Assembly: GCF_037975245.1 (NCBI RefSeq)
Contig: NC_092568.1
Location: forward strand, 28,206,501-28,270,500
Direction: 5' to 3'
From: Apostichopus japonicus
Taxonomy: Eukaryota > Echinodermata > Holothuroidea > Aspidochirotida > Stichopodidae
DNA: 64,000 nt
The notes beneath the pieces were generated by a model. It was given only the letters and a program-made list of their open reading frames with translations, had not been told where the DNA came from and ran no database searches. Shown one piece after another: positions 1 to 12,330 of the stretch. Both the position numbers and the translations under genes were made by a program. Position 1 is the first letter of the stretch. Each line of letters starts with the position of its first letter.

Positions 1-1430
1 CGATCTACTTCCATTAAACCAGGTAGGCCGCGTGTTCTTAGTTTTACATCTTAATTCGTAGCCTATATATGAAGGTATCAAGAATGAGACTCTTCATTTG
101 AGTATACTTTCCAACGGTTCTAAGCTGTATCTATCTGTTAACCGCTCCTGTGCCCCTTCGTGTAGACGTAATAATGACGTCATATTTGCGCTAAAAGCAC
201 GCTAGTATGCAAAAAGTCTGTGAGAATTGGGCATTATCTGAAATAGAAAGGGTTTATACCTTACGGCTCTATATGTGTTGCTCTAATAATTTCTTTAGCA
301 ATACAGTTAGTCTATCTGGCGCTTGTAGAACTACCTTGCAGCAAAAATTACGTACATGAGCTATGCAATTACATTGCACATATTCTAGTGGGATGCAATT
401 GTACCTACTTATGTTATTGTTTACTTTGAGGAGGCACGGTAGGCCATTGCAGTTAACTGTACACGTAAAGTTCATTTATCTTCTGCCCCACCTATACCCC
501 TCAAAAACAAAATAAACACGATTAAACAACCGAAACATATTTGCTGTAGGAAACAAATGAAATGAAAAGTCCAGGTCAAAAATGTCTTTTTGATATGTTA
601 AAGAGGAATATAATCTAGGCATTCTAGTGAAGTTTGCATTCAATTCCTACGTACCGTTTTTGAGATATTGACAGTTGAAGTTGCCACCTTTCGTACCAAA
701 AGTGAACTTGGAGCAAAAGGTGTGATATCATATATAGTTGCACACTGACCAATAATGTTTTGTTTTTATTTATTTTTCAGTCTATTGATTTGACCTTGGA
801 ATGGATAGGGTTACTAGTTTGTCTAAAGGGGATGTGAAGTTTATGAAATACCAATACCTATGGTACATTCACATCAATTGTGGAGTATAAAATTAAACAA
901 TTGGCACTTCTCGGGCTTGAAAATGGCCAACCAGATGTACACTTTTTGCCTGAGAACCAAGTATTTTCCAATAGTTTTTTTCCATCCATAACCTTTTTGA
1001 AGATTGTCACCAGTCACAAATCATATTCGAACTCATCGCATCTCCTGTGGATCATTGCTTTTGTAGGTGATTCTACCTCGCGGCCCACAATATCCGTCAG
1101 CCCCACTTTTCAAGGTTTTAAGCCCATTATTCGTTCAGAATTTGAAAATTCACATTTCTCGTGAATAAACTCACTTCAAAACATACCCATAATGTTGTAC
1201 AAAATTTCATCTATGGACAACCAATATAGAAAAACCTCCTTGAACCCCTAACAGACCGGTCAAAATTGCACGAGTAGAGGGAAGTGTGACGAAGAATGTT
1301 GGTCAGAAATTTTCGAAAATTCAAACAGAGTTAATTTATTGGTGTAGAAATATTAAAACCTCTTATAACGGCTATTATAAATCTTCGTTGAAGGAAATGA
1401 AAAAATAGCATATATTTCCGAAACCGAACA
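1..1430. other. No gene recognised
   Basis: A+T-rich sequence with only short open frames (the longest, 880-1164, is 94 codons) that show no domain and no convincing splice signals. Nothing functional could be assigned. Confidence 0.5.
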
Positions 1431-1438
1431 CTATACAC

Positions 1439-1776
1439 ATAGGCGTAGAAGGCGGGGGGATGCAGCCCCTAATTCGCCATTAGTACGCGTAGCCAAGGGG
1501 GGCAAAGGGGGCAGCCGCCCCCCCCCCCCCTTCAGCATATTTTTTAATTTTTTTTTGAATGTTTTTATGATATCGCTAGTATTTTCAAAAGAGAAAATGC
1601 TAAGATGTAACTTACAAGGCCTGGGAAGTGCCATTTCCAGCGATCTGGGAGGCATTTTCAGCCAAATTTTTCTTGTACGCTTCGCGCCAACCATGGTGGC
1701 GCTACGCTTAGATAGTTTGCAATGGCGAATCTACAGTTTCGCCCCTCCCTTGGCAAATTTCTGGCTATGCGCCTGG
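1439..1776 (+). repeat. Dispersed hAT-type MITE, family A, degenerate copy
   Basis: Same family as the intact copy at 28365-28649, in opposite orientation. It shares the segments GCCATTTCCAGCGATCTGGG and GGTGGCGCTACGCTTAGATA and ends near GCGCCTGG. The first terminal repeat is eroded. A C-run of about 14 lies inside. Confidence 0.7.
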
Positions 1777-2104
1777 CCATTACTAATGTAAAAGAGAGTT
1801 TTGACATAATTGGACCTTCATGCTTTTCTCCATCTACATAAGACATTCCGTTGTTTACATTAGCATCCCGCGGTATACTGCGCAACTTTCACGGACCGTA
1901 CGGTACACGATGGCATGCGATGTAATAACCGATGCTTGCTTATATGATATTGACATTACCATGTTGAACGCGCGCGGAGCACCCGAAAATTTTTGGTTAT
2001 TTTTTCGGGCAAGTCGGACAGTTTTGAGGCTTTTCATCCTGGAACGCCATTTTCATGCACATATGATGTGATATCTGCTGACATGTTTGCTTTACAAATT
2101 CGAA

Positions 2105-2420
2105 CAGGCGCGTAGCAAGGAATTTGCCAAGGGAGGGGCGAAGCCTGTAGGCAAATTATCTAAGCGTAGCGCCACCATGAGTTGGCGCGAAGCGTACAAG
2201 AAAATTTTGGCCGAAAACGCCTCCCAGATCGCTGGAAATGGCACTACCCAGGACCATTTGTTGGCGCGAAGCGTACAAGCAAATTTTGGCCAAAAATGCC
2301 TCCCAGATCGCTGGAAATGACACTTCTTAGGCCTTGTAAGTTGCATCTAAGCACTTTCTAATTTGAAATTACTAGCGATATCATAAACAAAATATGCTGA
2401 CGGGGGGGGCGGTCGCCTCC
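2105..2420 (-). repeat. Family A MITE copy with an internal 80-bp duplication
   Basis: Begins with the family terminus CAGGCGCGTAG. Inside, a block containing GCGCGAAGCGTACAAG and CCCAGATCGCTGGAAATG occurs twice in tandem (about 2183-2260 and 2262-2340). It lies inverted to the copy at 1439-1776, about 330 bp away, so the pair could form a hairpin. Confidence 0.65.
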
Positions 2421-3299
2421 TTCCCGAAATGCGTCACGGTCGAGTTCGAGACCAGCCACATTTGGTTTCATAGCACAATTCTTCAATTGTTTAAGGCGTA
2501 TACACACACACGCGTTATGATAGACCATATATAGGGGACAAACTAAAACGAATGACAATTGACTTTGTACAGGGTTAATTATCATTTGCGAATGACAACG
2601 AATGGCAACGAAGGACAGTGTTGAGAAGAGATAGAATGATTAACGGAGTGGAGTAAATGCGGTTATTGGTTTTCTCCCCAAAAATGATTTGAGGAAAATC
2701 GCATATTACGTGGTTGCAGGGTTTTGGTGTAATTTACGGATAGAAACCACCATGCGCTTGAGTGCTCTGCTTTTTACCTCTGTAGATTTATATAGAAAGA
2801 TAACTGAAGCCGTTTCAATATTATAGTATTGTTAGTTTCTAACAATTAAGATCGGAAAAATGACGTTAAATTTACTTTTTAAAATCAGACTTACAATTTC
2901 GCTTACTATAAGGTGCGTTTTTATCTTGTCCGTACTTTACTAGATCTAGATACCCGCGAAGTCTGAACTGTGATACCCGGTTGAAGCAAATGTCTGTGCT
3001 GTCATTACTGTCATTCGTTTTAGTCAACGCAATTTTTTAGTGTGTACAACATATTGTCATTCGTTATGTGTAACGCAATTGTCATTCGTTTTAGTAACAC
3101 CCCATATATAGTATATATATAGATCATGAGTGAGAGAGGAAAAATTAAAACGTCAAAAATGGAGTTGTCGGTGTAAGGGGTAGGGTGAGGCACACGCCCC
3201 TTCCGAAATCCTTGATCCGTCACTGGCTACCCTGTGTATATAATAGGGATCAGCGCTGTAATGAGGTCACTGTTCCTCTTTCTCTTCCCGGTGTCTTGG

Positions 3300-3440
3300 C
3301 GTTTTTATTTTACTCCCTCCTTTTCTCCTTTTTCTCTCTTTCTTCTTTTTCTTTTCCCTTCCTTCCTCTCCTCCTCCTCTTTTCCCCCTCTTTTTTCCTT
3401 TTTTCTTCTCTTTTTTTCTCCCCCCTTTTCTTACCTGGGG
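3300..3440. repeat. Pyrimidine-rich low-complexity tract
   Basis: About 140 bp almost purely C and T on the plus strand. It opens long frames on both strands (Ser/Phe/Leu-rich plus, Lys/Glu/Arg-rich minus), which are composition artefacts. Confidence 0.85.
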
Positions 3441-4265
3441 GGTGCGCCTGTCTATATATATATAAAATCTCACGAAGCGCGCGAACATTTTTGGGGATGA
3501 AAGTTGCTACGCGCACCCAAGCAAATGCCCCCCCCCCCTAATATTTGAAACAAATCGCCGCCCCTGGTCAAGTCCGTCTTACCTGCCACGGAGTTCGCAT
3601 TCGTCCGTGGGTTCTTTTACGGAAGTGATATTATTTCTGTGGGTTCCATAGATGGTGGGTTCCCTCTGGAAGATATTGCCCAATAGCAGTTCTTTTACCA
3701 TAGTAACGCTGGGACGCCGTATTTCTTATAGCCTAGCCTTGCTACTACTAGTACTACCACCACAGTACCACTACCAGTGTGATTTGTCAACAAAGCAGCG
3801 TTTGGCCCTAACGTATTTTACTCAAGTAAAACAGTTTGAAGATTACACACATTCCTTGACGCAACGTAAAAAAACTTCAAATCTCTGAAATGACTCTGTA
3901 TATGCCTCCACTGGCCAAGAAAAAATCAGTCTCCGGGAAATTTAGGTAGGCTTTAGGCATAAACTTTAATTTAAAGTGAAGTCTACTCTAACTAGCCTAA
4001 GTCTAACTGTATTACAAGAGTAACGTTAGGTTAACTTAGGCATAAGTTAGGCATACAATTAATATGAGTGGAATGTATATTTCGACACACCGAATATATA
4101 TATATTCGGTAGACCTCCGATGAGTTAAAAGTGCGATCTGATACTATTAAACAAAACAAACACAATGACAAATACAAAAGGAAAGTTTAGATTAGAATAC
4201 TTAGGCCTAGCCTAGGCCTAGACCCTATTCATTCTTTACAATAACATTCGACACCAATAAAAAAT

Positions 4266-5090
4266 GGCCGTGGCTATTCTTACGACGAGTCGTAACAATT
4301 ATTTATAAACTATTCTTACGACAGAGGCAAATTCAAGCGCAGTAAAGTAAATAAAGCAACTGCGCATGTAGTAGGGGTAACCCTTACCCTAAACATAACC
4401 CTAAACCTCAATCCTAACCCTTACCCTAACCGGAAATTATTGTTTCTCCTCGTCGTAAAAATAGTACTCCCGGTCATGAAAATAGCAACTGCGCATGCGT
4501 AGTCGGGAATTATTCTTACGACTAGTCGTAACAATAGCCCACTTTGATAAAAAATACCAGTTGTGCTGATGTAAAGCCTATTGGAAAATGGTTTGGACCA
4601 AGGCTTGCAAAATTGCATTGTGCCATATATAAATTCCAAGAATTGTCTTACGGACCTTCTAGTTCTAGCCTAGACTTTCTTGTTGAATGGACTTTCCATT
4701 GGGATATTCCTGAACGGCAAATTTCATTCTTATGGAACATCAATAAGACCAAATCTGCTACTCAATGTGTACTAGTGAGATAGTGAATGATGCAGGTCTA
4801 GAATTTCACAAACAAAGTGGCTATTCTTACGACTAGTCGTAAGAATAATTTATAAATACGCATGCGCAGTTGCTTTAACGTGGCTAATTTTACGACTAGG
4901 AGTACTATTTTTACGACTAGGAGTAACAATAATTTCCTGTTAGGGTAAAGGTTAGGACTAGTGTTTAGGGTTAGGGTTACCCTACTACATGCGAAGTTGC
5001 TTTAATTACTTTACTGCCCTTGAATTCGCCGATGTCGTAAGAATAGTTTATAAATAATTGTTACGACTAGTCGTAAGAATAGCCACGGCC
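4266..5090. mobile_element. Foldback (inverted-repeat) element with telomere-like motifs in both arms
   Basis: The left end reads GGCCGTGGCTATTCTTACGA and the right end is its reverse complement. The two arms (about 4266-4540 and 4815-5090) match in reverse over most of their length. They include repeated ACGACTAGTCGTAA palindromes, a GCGCATGC block, and runs of CCCTAA-like motif on the left mirrored by TTAGGG-like motif on the right. The 275-bp centre has an open frame with no recognised domain. This looks like two MITE copies head to head or one large foldback element; no transposase is visible. Confidence 0.75.
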
Positions 5091-5200
5091 TTTCACAAAA
5101 CCTAATAAATATTTGCTAATAATAAGCAGTAATAATAGCATTAGTTCAGGGCTTATGATGTTAGGTTTGGAAATCATGTTCATTGTAGACCAATTTACCA

Positions 5201-5815
5201 TGTGCTTAGTTCTTATTACGTTGCCGGCAAATATTACCAGTGCCTTTTGTTCTACTGCAAAAGTGCAAACTCCACCAGAACTAAGCCAGGGATTAAATAA
5301 ACTATCTCAGTTTAATGGCCTGATAATTAAGCTTGGTATACATATATGTACAGTTTAAGTTATATTTACAAACATATATATATATATATTTTTCTTTCAT
5401 GAAACTGTACATTTCCATGTGCCTGTATATCTAATATATTAACTGAAATAGTACACAATGTTAAACATGTATTCATGACAACATTGCAGGATTTTCCATG
5501 CCTTATGTATTGGTTGTCCGAACAGCAAATTCGGCAGCAAAATAACAACGACCAATATGTACACTGTGGGAGATATTGTGGGGGTGATGTCAATTTCCAT
5601 ATTTGGGGGTATTTAATTATAATGCAAACTATAATTTGATGTTAACAATTACATGATTAGTTGTCTGCTGGACAACATCCGCAGCTGATTTTGATTTTGG
5701 AACAGAAATTTGGTAGTCTCCTGAAGGTGACCAGACTACCATTAATAACTTGCCCTGGTATGGCACATTATACTTTAATTGGTCCACAGTGAACAGTTTC
5801 AGAGTAGTTACTTTG
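5201..5815 (-). other. Possible antisense exons of an unrecognised gene
   Basis: On the minus strand an open stretch at about 5815-5640 encodes an ordinary-looking globular sequence including PYQGKLLMVVWSPSGDYQIS. It follows a pyrimidine-rich acceptor-like site. A second piece at about 5262-5212 encodes ALVIFAGNVIRTKHM and ends at a GTAAAT donor. I could not connect the two in phase and do not recognise a family, so these may be chance frames. Confidence 0.25.
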
Positions 5816-6069
5816 TTATGAGAAAAATACTACTGTAGGTTAATGAGTTGCTAATAAATATATGACATGTTCAACAAGAAAGATCCTAAAAAAGAGAATT
5901 TGAGAATATTTTGCCCATAAAGAGGGAATAATTCGATATAACTTTCAGGTTGCTTATCAAAATTAACCAAATATGGTGTTGCAGACAGGAGTTTACAGAT
6001 TGTAATGTTGCTTTGGTGTAGCAAATTTGCCAATTAGCACTTTGGTACATGCAATAACAGATATTTACT

Positions 6070-6510
6070 CCGGGCTGATAAAAGTGCTGTTTGGATTAGA
6101 TGCAGCAATCACTACTGGAGTATTCTTATTGAATCCAATTGTCACCTAGGAATTGAAAGGAAAATGAAAGACTCAAGACATTAAACAAAAATTATGAAAG
6201 GCTGCCATCTTGCATCTCAACCTACAGTAGATAAAGAACATTGGCTAGCAAACATTCAAGATTGTCTTTCACTGATTTACAATGGTAAAATCAGGTAATT
6301 TTCATCATAAAGTTTGGTACAGGGTTTGCCAAGAAGTCCGGCAAGTTAACATACAGCTGGTCTACAATGTTAGCACATGCTTGTTTTACCCCATTTCTTG
6401 ATAATATTCCCCCAAGGTAAGTCATGAGTTTGCTCTGTGAAGCACTTACCTCATATTCTGGTCCAAGATGATGATCTGTAGGCTTCAAATATCGACTAAA
6501 GCTGTTCTGG
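6070..6510 (-). other. Two in-phase antisense exon candidates
   Basis: A minus-strand piece at about 6508-6455 encodes VQNSFSRYLKPTDHHLGPEY and ends at a perfect GAG/GTAAGT donor. A second piece starts after a strong polypyrimidine-TTCCTAG acceptor at about 6148. It continues in the same phase with IGFNKNTPVVIAASNPNSTF and reaches either a TAA or a GTAAAT donor near 6072. The splice signals are good, but no start codon is found and any upstream exons would have to lie among plus-strand exons of the neighbouring gene. Family not recognised. Confidence 0.35.
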
Positions 6511-6639
6511 ACAGTGGCCTTGACTAATTACTAAAATGTTTTGGATTGGTCCATGGAGCATTTCATTTCTTTTCAAAACAGTAAGGCCAATACATATGTC
6601 TTGACACTATCTTTTACATATATTTTTTTTCCTTTTTAG

Positions 6640-8470
6640 TCCAGACACTAAGAGAATATTTGGTAGAGCAGAGGAACCTCTACACGGTGGGAACCAGAAA
6701 GTTACTCGCAGTGAAGATCAGATCAGATCAAGAGAGCAAAAGACAGAAGTAACTTCTCTCAGACCCCAAGGAGTTGGTTTCCTTATTCAAAATTGTAGAA
6801 CATTACATGAGCCTGTCTGTACCATACAGACCAAGGGGAGAGATTTAAATCAAGAAAGCAAATGGTGGCCAACGTCTTCAGCTCAAGCGCCAAACTCCCA
6901 AAAGCCCAATTACAGTCAGAACACTACCAGTCGAGGAGACTATGTTAGGCATACACATGTGTCACCTCTGGCTACTCGTCACAGCTCAAACCCACACAAC
7001 TATGCATCTAAAGGCGCTGGTAAGTACAGCCTCATCAGCCTCCTGACCCTATCTCTCTCTCCTGCTTTGTCGTTTGCTTTTTATTTTTATTTGTACCAAG
7101 TAAAATTCCATTTAAAGTTCATTAGTAGTGAGTGGAAATCTATTGTTTACTGTACAAGATAGATAGAATGGAAAATTAATTGTCTTCTAAATCTGCAGAC
7201 CAAACATACAAATTTGAAATAATTGTACAAACCTAAAAGCAACAGAAAGGTGCTGCATTATTATGAAATGACATTCTTGGTTTGTTTGGCGTTTTTTTTC
7301 CCCTTCCCTTTTTGTAGAGCGGCCTGAATGAGGAAGTTTGTTAGATCTTACGTGTGTTATGAGAATCACTTAATTGACTGTTTAATGAATGAGATTAAAA
7401 TGCTTCTTAAACCTAATTAAGGATTTTTGTTTAAATGTAACTTGCTTCGGTAAAATACTTCAGTAAAATTCTATTTCATTTAAAATATTTGTCCAGCTGC
7501 AATATGTCACTGAACATGTCCTCATTTTTTTATCATCTCATAGTTCCAGTCACTCATTTACCAAGTGAGAGAGGACCAAGACTGTTAGTGGAGCACATCT
7601 CTTATCAGCACCAATACAACAGCAGGCAATCACCATCTTTACCCACACGTGGCAAGGTAACAGGATGTTCAATTGAAATTGTAGACTCACTGGGTGTGTT
7701 TATACTTAACGTAGGATGTTAACCTCATAGTGATCTAATACTATGAAAGAAAACAAGAATCATTGGGATCAATTTGTCACTGTGTGAAAAATTTAATATA
7801 AGAAGTTTGGCAATTTCACAAGATGGTGGTACTTTTAAAAGAATCTGTAAAACAACTCTGCTACATTGCACAGGAAAGGTGTACTTGAGATTCAAATGTA
7901 CAGCATTCTTGACTTAAAAGTTCATAGCTGAGGCAACTCAGATCTGTAAACTATTAGTTTTATTTTTCAACTTATTGCCACATCTGTTTATACATGCTGA
8001 CCCTAAAAGTCAATGAAGGGTTTTAATACAAAATTGAAGAAAGAATGAAGTTGCAAAAAAGGCTTTAATAGCCCTTCAAATTTGGTGTTGTTGAGAAATT
8101 TTGACTGTCAAAGAATTTTTATGGCATACATGTCTTGTTATGTCTTCCAAATCATCCTCATTGGTCCATTAGAAATAAGCTATTGTAAATTAAACCTGAC
8201 ATCTGATAGTGCATTTTCTTCTTTTAATGTAAATGTTGTCCTTCCAACATCCATCAGAAAACTGCTGTGCAATCACAAAATTTCATTTAGTCTTAACTCA
8301 GTAATGTATAACAGAGCTAAAAATGAAACCTGAACCTGAAACCATTATTTTGGAATTTGCTTTTCCTTTCCTTCAACTACGAGAAATAGTTCATTTTTTC
8401 TCTTCTCATTTGACAGCTCCATGGCAGCTTTGTTTGGGATGTTCTTCATCCTGAACCGGAGAAGAGATAA
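6640..8470 (+). CDS. Last three exons of a C2orf73/CIMIP6-like protein gene
   Basis: Three exons join in phase. 6640-7019 follows a TTTTTTTCCTTTTTAG acceptor and ends at G/GTAAGT. 7544-7656 ends at AAG/GTAACA. 8417-8470 follows TTCTCATTTGACAG and ends in TAA. Together they encode about 182 residues, polar and low in hydrophobic segments, with no signal peptide or membrane helix. The tail reads HGSFVWDVLHPEPEKR and an ESKWWPT motif lies in the first exon. From memory, the conserved WWP, the RGK-HG-FVW tail and the many His/Asn/Ser turns recall the small ciliary microtubule-associated protein C2orf73 (CIMIP6). I could not check this. The 5' exon(s) and start codon were not found. A polyadenylation signal lies 280 bp after the stop. 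Confidence 0.6.
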
Positions 8471-8749
8471 CGACTGATAAAGCGATAGCTGCACCACCAT
8501 CTTTGCTAAAACCAAATGTTGTACACTGGCACGCATGAAGAACGATGGTGCTACTCAGATATGGGTTATCACACAAGCTGTGCTCTGGTAATACCTTTCC
8601 TTACGGACATGTAAGGACAAAAAAAAAACCACAAAAAAACAATAACCTTATTACATATTTATTTATAAACTGCATAAGATCCTTCCATTTTTTAGTACCC
8701 ATTGACTACATTCAACAAAAGTCTGTGTACAATTATTAATATTTTTTTA

Positions 8750-8755
8750 AATAAA
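8750..8755 (+). promoter_or_regulatory. Polyadenylation signal for the 6.6-8.5 kb gene
   Basis: AATAAA 280 bp downstream of the TAA at 8468-8470, in A+T-rich sequence with no other candidate gene on this strand. Confidence 0.5.
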
Positions 8756-8759
8756 GAAG

Positions 8760-11700
8760 ACAGTACATTGTGATCTGATCTAGACTGGTTCGTGTTTGAT
8801 TAACTGCTAACGTTACAATGATTGATGTGTATCTACATTGGGGTGTGATCTCTGGTTACACAGTATACAAGGAACGGTGGCTTCTGACTGGCACCCTCCA
8901 GCAAGCAAATAACTGCCGGCAGTGTATACAGGGATCACCACCACCAACTCATAGCTGGATGGTACAATACAGGGCTTGTAACCCTGAGGTAACTGATTCC
9001 AATCGGGCTGTACAATACAGGGCTTGTAACCCTGAGGTAACTGGTTCCAATCGGGCTATAGCCAACTATGTCTCTACTCTCTTCAAGTTTGCCTATAATT
9101 GGAGTGTTATGTTGTTCATAAATTTAAATATTAAACCTGAGCATAATACAGTATGTTACTATTCAAAGTTTTCTTAGTATGGTTCTTACTTCCTTCCTTG
9201 GGGGGGGGGGGGGGGGTGGGGGTTTCCTTTTGACAGGATCTTCAATAAGCTGGTTTCTGTCAAAAACTATCTAATCATATGGCTTCCATAATAAAGGCCC
9301 ATGTAACACAAATCACAATTATAGGTCTTGCTTTTTGGGACCTTCTTGTAGCTTTTTCAAATTGCTTAATATTTGCAAGAAACTTGCATACTTTCTAGCT
9401 GTGGAGTGTTTAATTACAAGATGTCCAGGATGGCTTGAAGTAGAGATATGCTTTAAGGATGACAGTGAACAGACATATGAACACGGGTGACCATTATTTG
9501 GATGTATATTAAGAGGTAAAACTGTAAACATCTAGAATTTGTAGTATTTCTGATTCCATATGTAAGGGAAAGAGGGTGGTTGTTAATTTTTCTCCAGATG
9601 AAACATCTTGTTTTTCTCAGTGAAAGGTTACACTTAAATAAAGTGCTTCCATGGATATGAATTAATTAAATGCTTATACTTGTTATCGTATGCCAACAGT
9701 TTCACGCTGTAGCCCTCAAGGGATGCTATGTCATAAGAAAGTCAAGCGACGTGCATCTCTGAAATGTGACAAACCGCTTACAGAATTAGGCTACAGTAGT
9801 TCTAACTGTAAGAATCTTAATCAATGGAAATTGCTCTATTCCATTTTCATTTTGTAGTCTAATTTCTCAAAGCAGACTATTCTGTTGAAGTTGTCTTATT
9901 ATCCTGTATATTCCACTCCAGAAAGCTTTTCTTTTCATCTAATAAAGTGTTTCTGGAGAAATGGAATTTGATTAATGACAATGTTGAGTGACATCATCGT
10001 CATCTGCACATGTTGGGGGCTTCCAGATGCATAATCTTTAATCACTAATTAACATTTGTTGGGTGACAAATCCCTGCAGGTAAAGAACATACCTGCTGTG
10101 AACCAATTCATTTAATAAATTTAAACACATTAACTGTAAACCGTAAAGAAATATCTGAATGAATACTAAAACTAGTTGTTTACGATTTTGCAAAGTAATG
10201 AAAATGTTTGTCTGTAGCAGTTTTACTATGGTGGCATATCTGCATGTGCTAGCATTGTCTTCGGTACATAATTGTTCTCCAGAAAGATTGTGTTAGAAGA
10301 GTTTGCAAGTCAAGGTGTACTCATTTTAGATTTATCACAATCGACCCCCTGCCCTTCTTTCACATACATATGATTACATAACTGAGCATACCACACTGAA
10401 GAAAGGTCCTCATAGGTCCTTGGGCATGCAAGTAAGTTGCTAGTTTTAACAATAGCCACACCAAGGAAATAATAGAGGATGCTGTCATATTGGTCACATC
10501 TAATCCCGCTAAACTCAGCAAGCTGCACTGTCTAGCTACAGGTCATTACCATTAGTTGATCACTACTAATACATGTACAATATCGTTCATCGTTATTGAA
10601 GGAGAGATTGCTTTAAACATATTTCAAAGTTTAAAAGTCAACCTAACTGTTTTAAGAACATGGGTTTGTGTTTTCATAAATATGTTTGTTTTTTGTTTGT
10701 TCGGAGAAACTGCTGAAGTAGAACCTTGAACTAGTCGATTTCCCCAGTGTATCTGTACGCAAGTTCATGTGGCATTACTATGTGTGTTTGTGAGCCCTTT
10801 CACACGATCATTTGACTTTGATTTAAAGAACTGTAAACAGTACAAACCATGCACGTCAGGACAGACAGAGTCACTTGAAAGCGTTGCAAGTTGCAGAGCC
10901 CCATTTCCCACAATTGGACTTAGCTTCATTATTTTTATCAGTGAAGTATTTCACTGTTTCACACATTTCCCACCCAAAACAATTGACTTGAAAATGTTTA
11001 AGAAAGTACAAGAACTTGACCAGTTTGATTTCTTTCTTCATTCTGTTTTTTATGCAATTCTTAAACAAAGACATGAAAAAGCGGCAAAATGGCTATTAAA
11101 TTTTTCAAAATATTATTGACTGTAAATTGTCATTTATGTTTTAATTTTTTTCATTTTCCAATTCTGTTTTCATTAAAACATGAAGTAGAACTAGGTCTGA
11201 AAGCTTCTAATATGTAACTTAACTTTGCATAGACAACACATGAGTTTAGCTGACTAGGCTGGAATTGCCTTATCATTTCCATAACATCCTTGGAGCAAAA
11301 CTTACTGAATGTTGAAACATACTTTCTTAAAACATTGGCAAGATAACATTTAGTTTTACATTCTGGCTTTGAGGATCATACAGTTCTAGGAACATGTTTC
11401 TCTTTCATACTTAACATAGAACACATCTCATATATATTATGAAAGAAAGAAATAGTGAAAAAAGTTGGAAAATTTTGTCCAATTTATGTATAGCTATCTT
11501 ATAGCTATCTTACCCTTATCGACTCTACAATAGAAAAGGAAAAGCAAAATCTCAATGGAAATTAAACAATACTTTGTCCACTGACAATTAAAGATATTAA
11601 TTATCAAATTAAAAAACTCCCTTATGCTGGTATGCTTAGGGTTCTGTTCTGACCATTATTCATTGTCAGCACATTGCAAGGTCCTTAACCACCCCTCCCA

Positions 11701-12040
11701 TCTTCCCCACCACCTCCAAATAACTGCCACTTTTACTCATTTAAATGCCATTCTACAGGTACAAGCTTTAATTATTGAAATAATGAATACCTTACACAAC
11801 TTAATTTTATCCCTATAAAATTTAAAAAATGTTTTTTTTTGCTTGGATGTTGGCATATTAACACATGTCATATACATATAATTTCATATTCTATTGATCC
11901 TTGTAACAAGATTGCCACCCAAATTTTGACAGCAGAATGAATGGTATTTTCGAAGCTCCCCTACTTACAGGACCCATGTACAATACTTTTAAATTGTACT
12001 TTAAATGCAGTCCATAATTTATCTTTGGTCAAAGGTAAGA
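8760..12040. other. Intergenic, no gene supported
   Basis: A+T-rich spacer between convergent genes. Open frames here, such as 10769-11119 on the plus strand (116 codons, Phe/Lys-rich), lack domains and splice context. A poly-G tract lies at about 9200-9217. The 3' untranslated region of the minus-strand dioxygenase gene probably occupies the right end. Confidence 0.5.
8958..9055 (+). repeat. Tandem 48-bp duplication resembling a tRNA-derived SINE piece
   Basis: Two adjacent copies of a 48-bp unit starting GTACAATACAGGGCTTGTAA differ at one base. Each ends with AACTGGTTCCAATCGGG or a close variant, which resembles a pol III B box (GGTTCNANNCC). The resemblance is weak and no A box was identified. 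Confidence 0.55.
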
Positions 12041-12041
12041 A

Positions 12042-12047
12042 TTTATT
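12042..12047 (-). promoter_or_regulatory. Candidate polyadenylation signal of the phytanoyl-CoA dioxygenase gene
   Basis: AATAAA on the minus strand about 285 bp beyond the stop codon at 12331-12333. Confidence 0.4.
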
Positions 12048-12330
12048 TGTAAGCAAAAGAAAAGAAACATGAGTGGGCTCAAAACAAAATTTAGAGCAGG
12101 AATTAACATCAATACCAATCATTGTTGCTTTCACACAGTTAAGCATTCTATTTTGTAAACCCTTAAGCCAATGGATTCCTGACAATGTTTATCACATGGT
12201 GAAAATGTAGACAGAATAATATATAAAGCTCCATATTGAAAAAAATTATTTAAATAATCACTGACTGGTGTAAAAATTTGGTTTTTAATCAGCTGCATTC
12301 ACAAGGAATTATAGTTTTCTTAGATAAACT

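Noticed and set aside
880-1164. 94-codon plus-strand ORF
   Set aside because: No recognisable domain, no splice partners and no conservation evidence in the window.
3185-3541. Overlapping open frames on both strands in the pyrimidine tract
   Set aside because: Low-complexity Ser/Phe/Leu and Lys/Glu/Arg strings caused by C/T composition; no splice or domain support.
4370-4440. Telomere or chromosome end
   Set aside because: The CCCTAA-like motifs are short, irregular and mirrored in the other arm of a mobile element.
10769-11119. 116-codon plus-strand ORF
   Set aside because: Phe/Lys-rich in A+T-rich spacer, no motif, no polyadenylation or splice context that singles it out.
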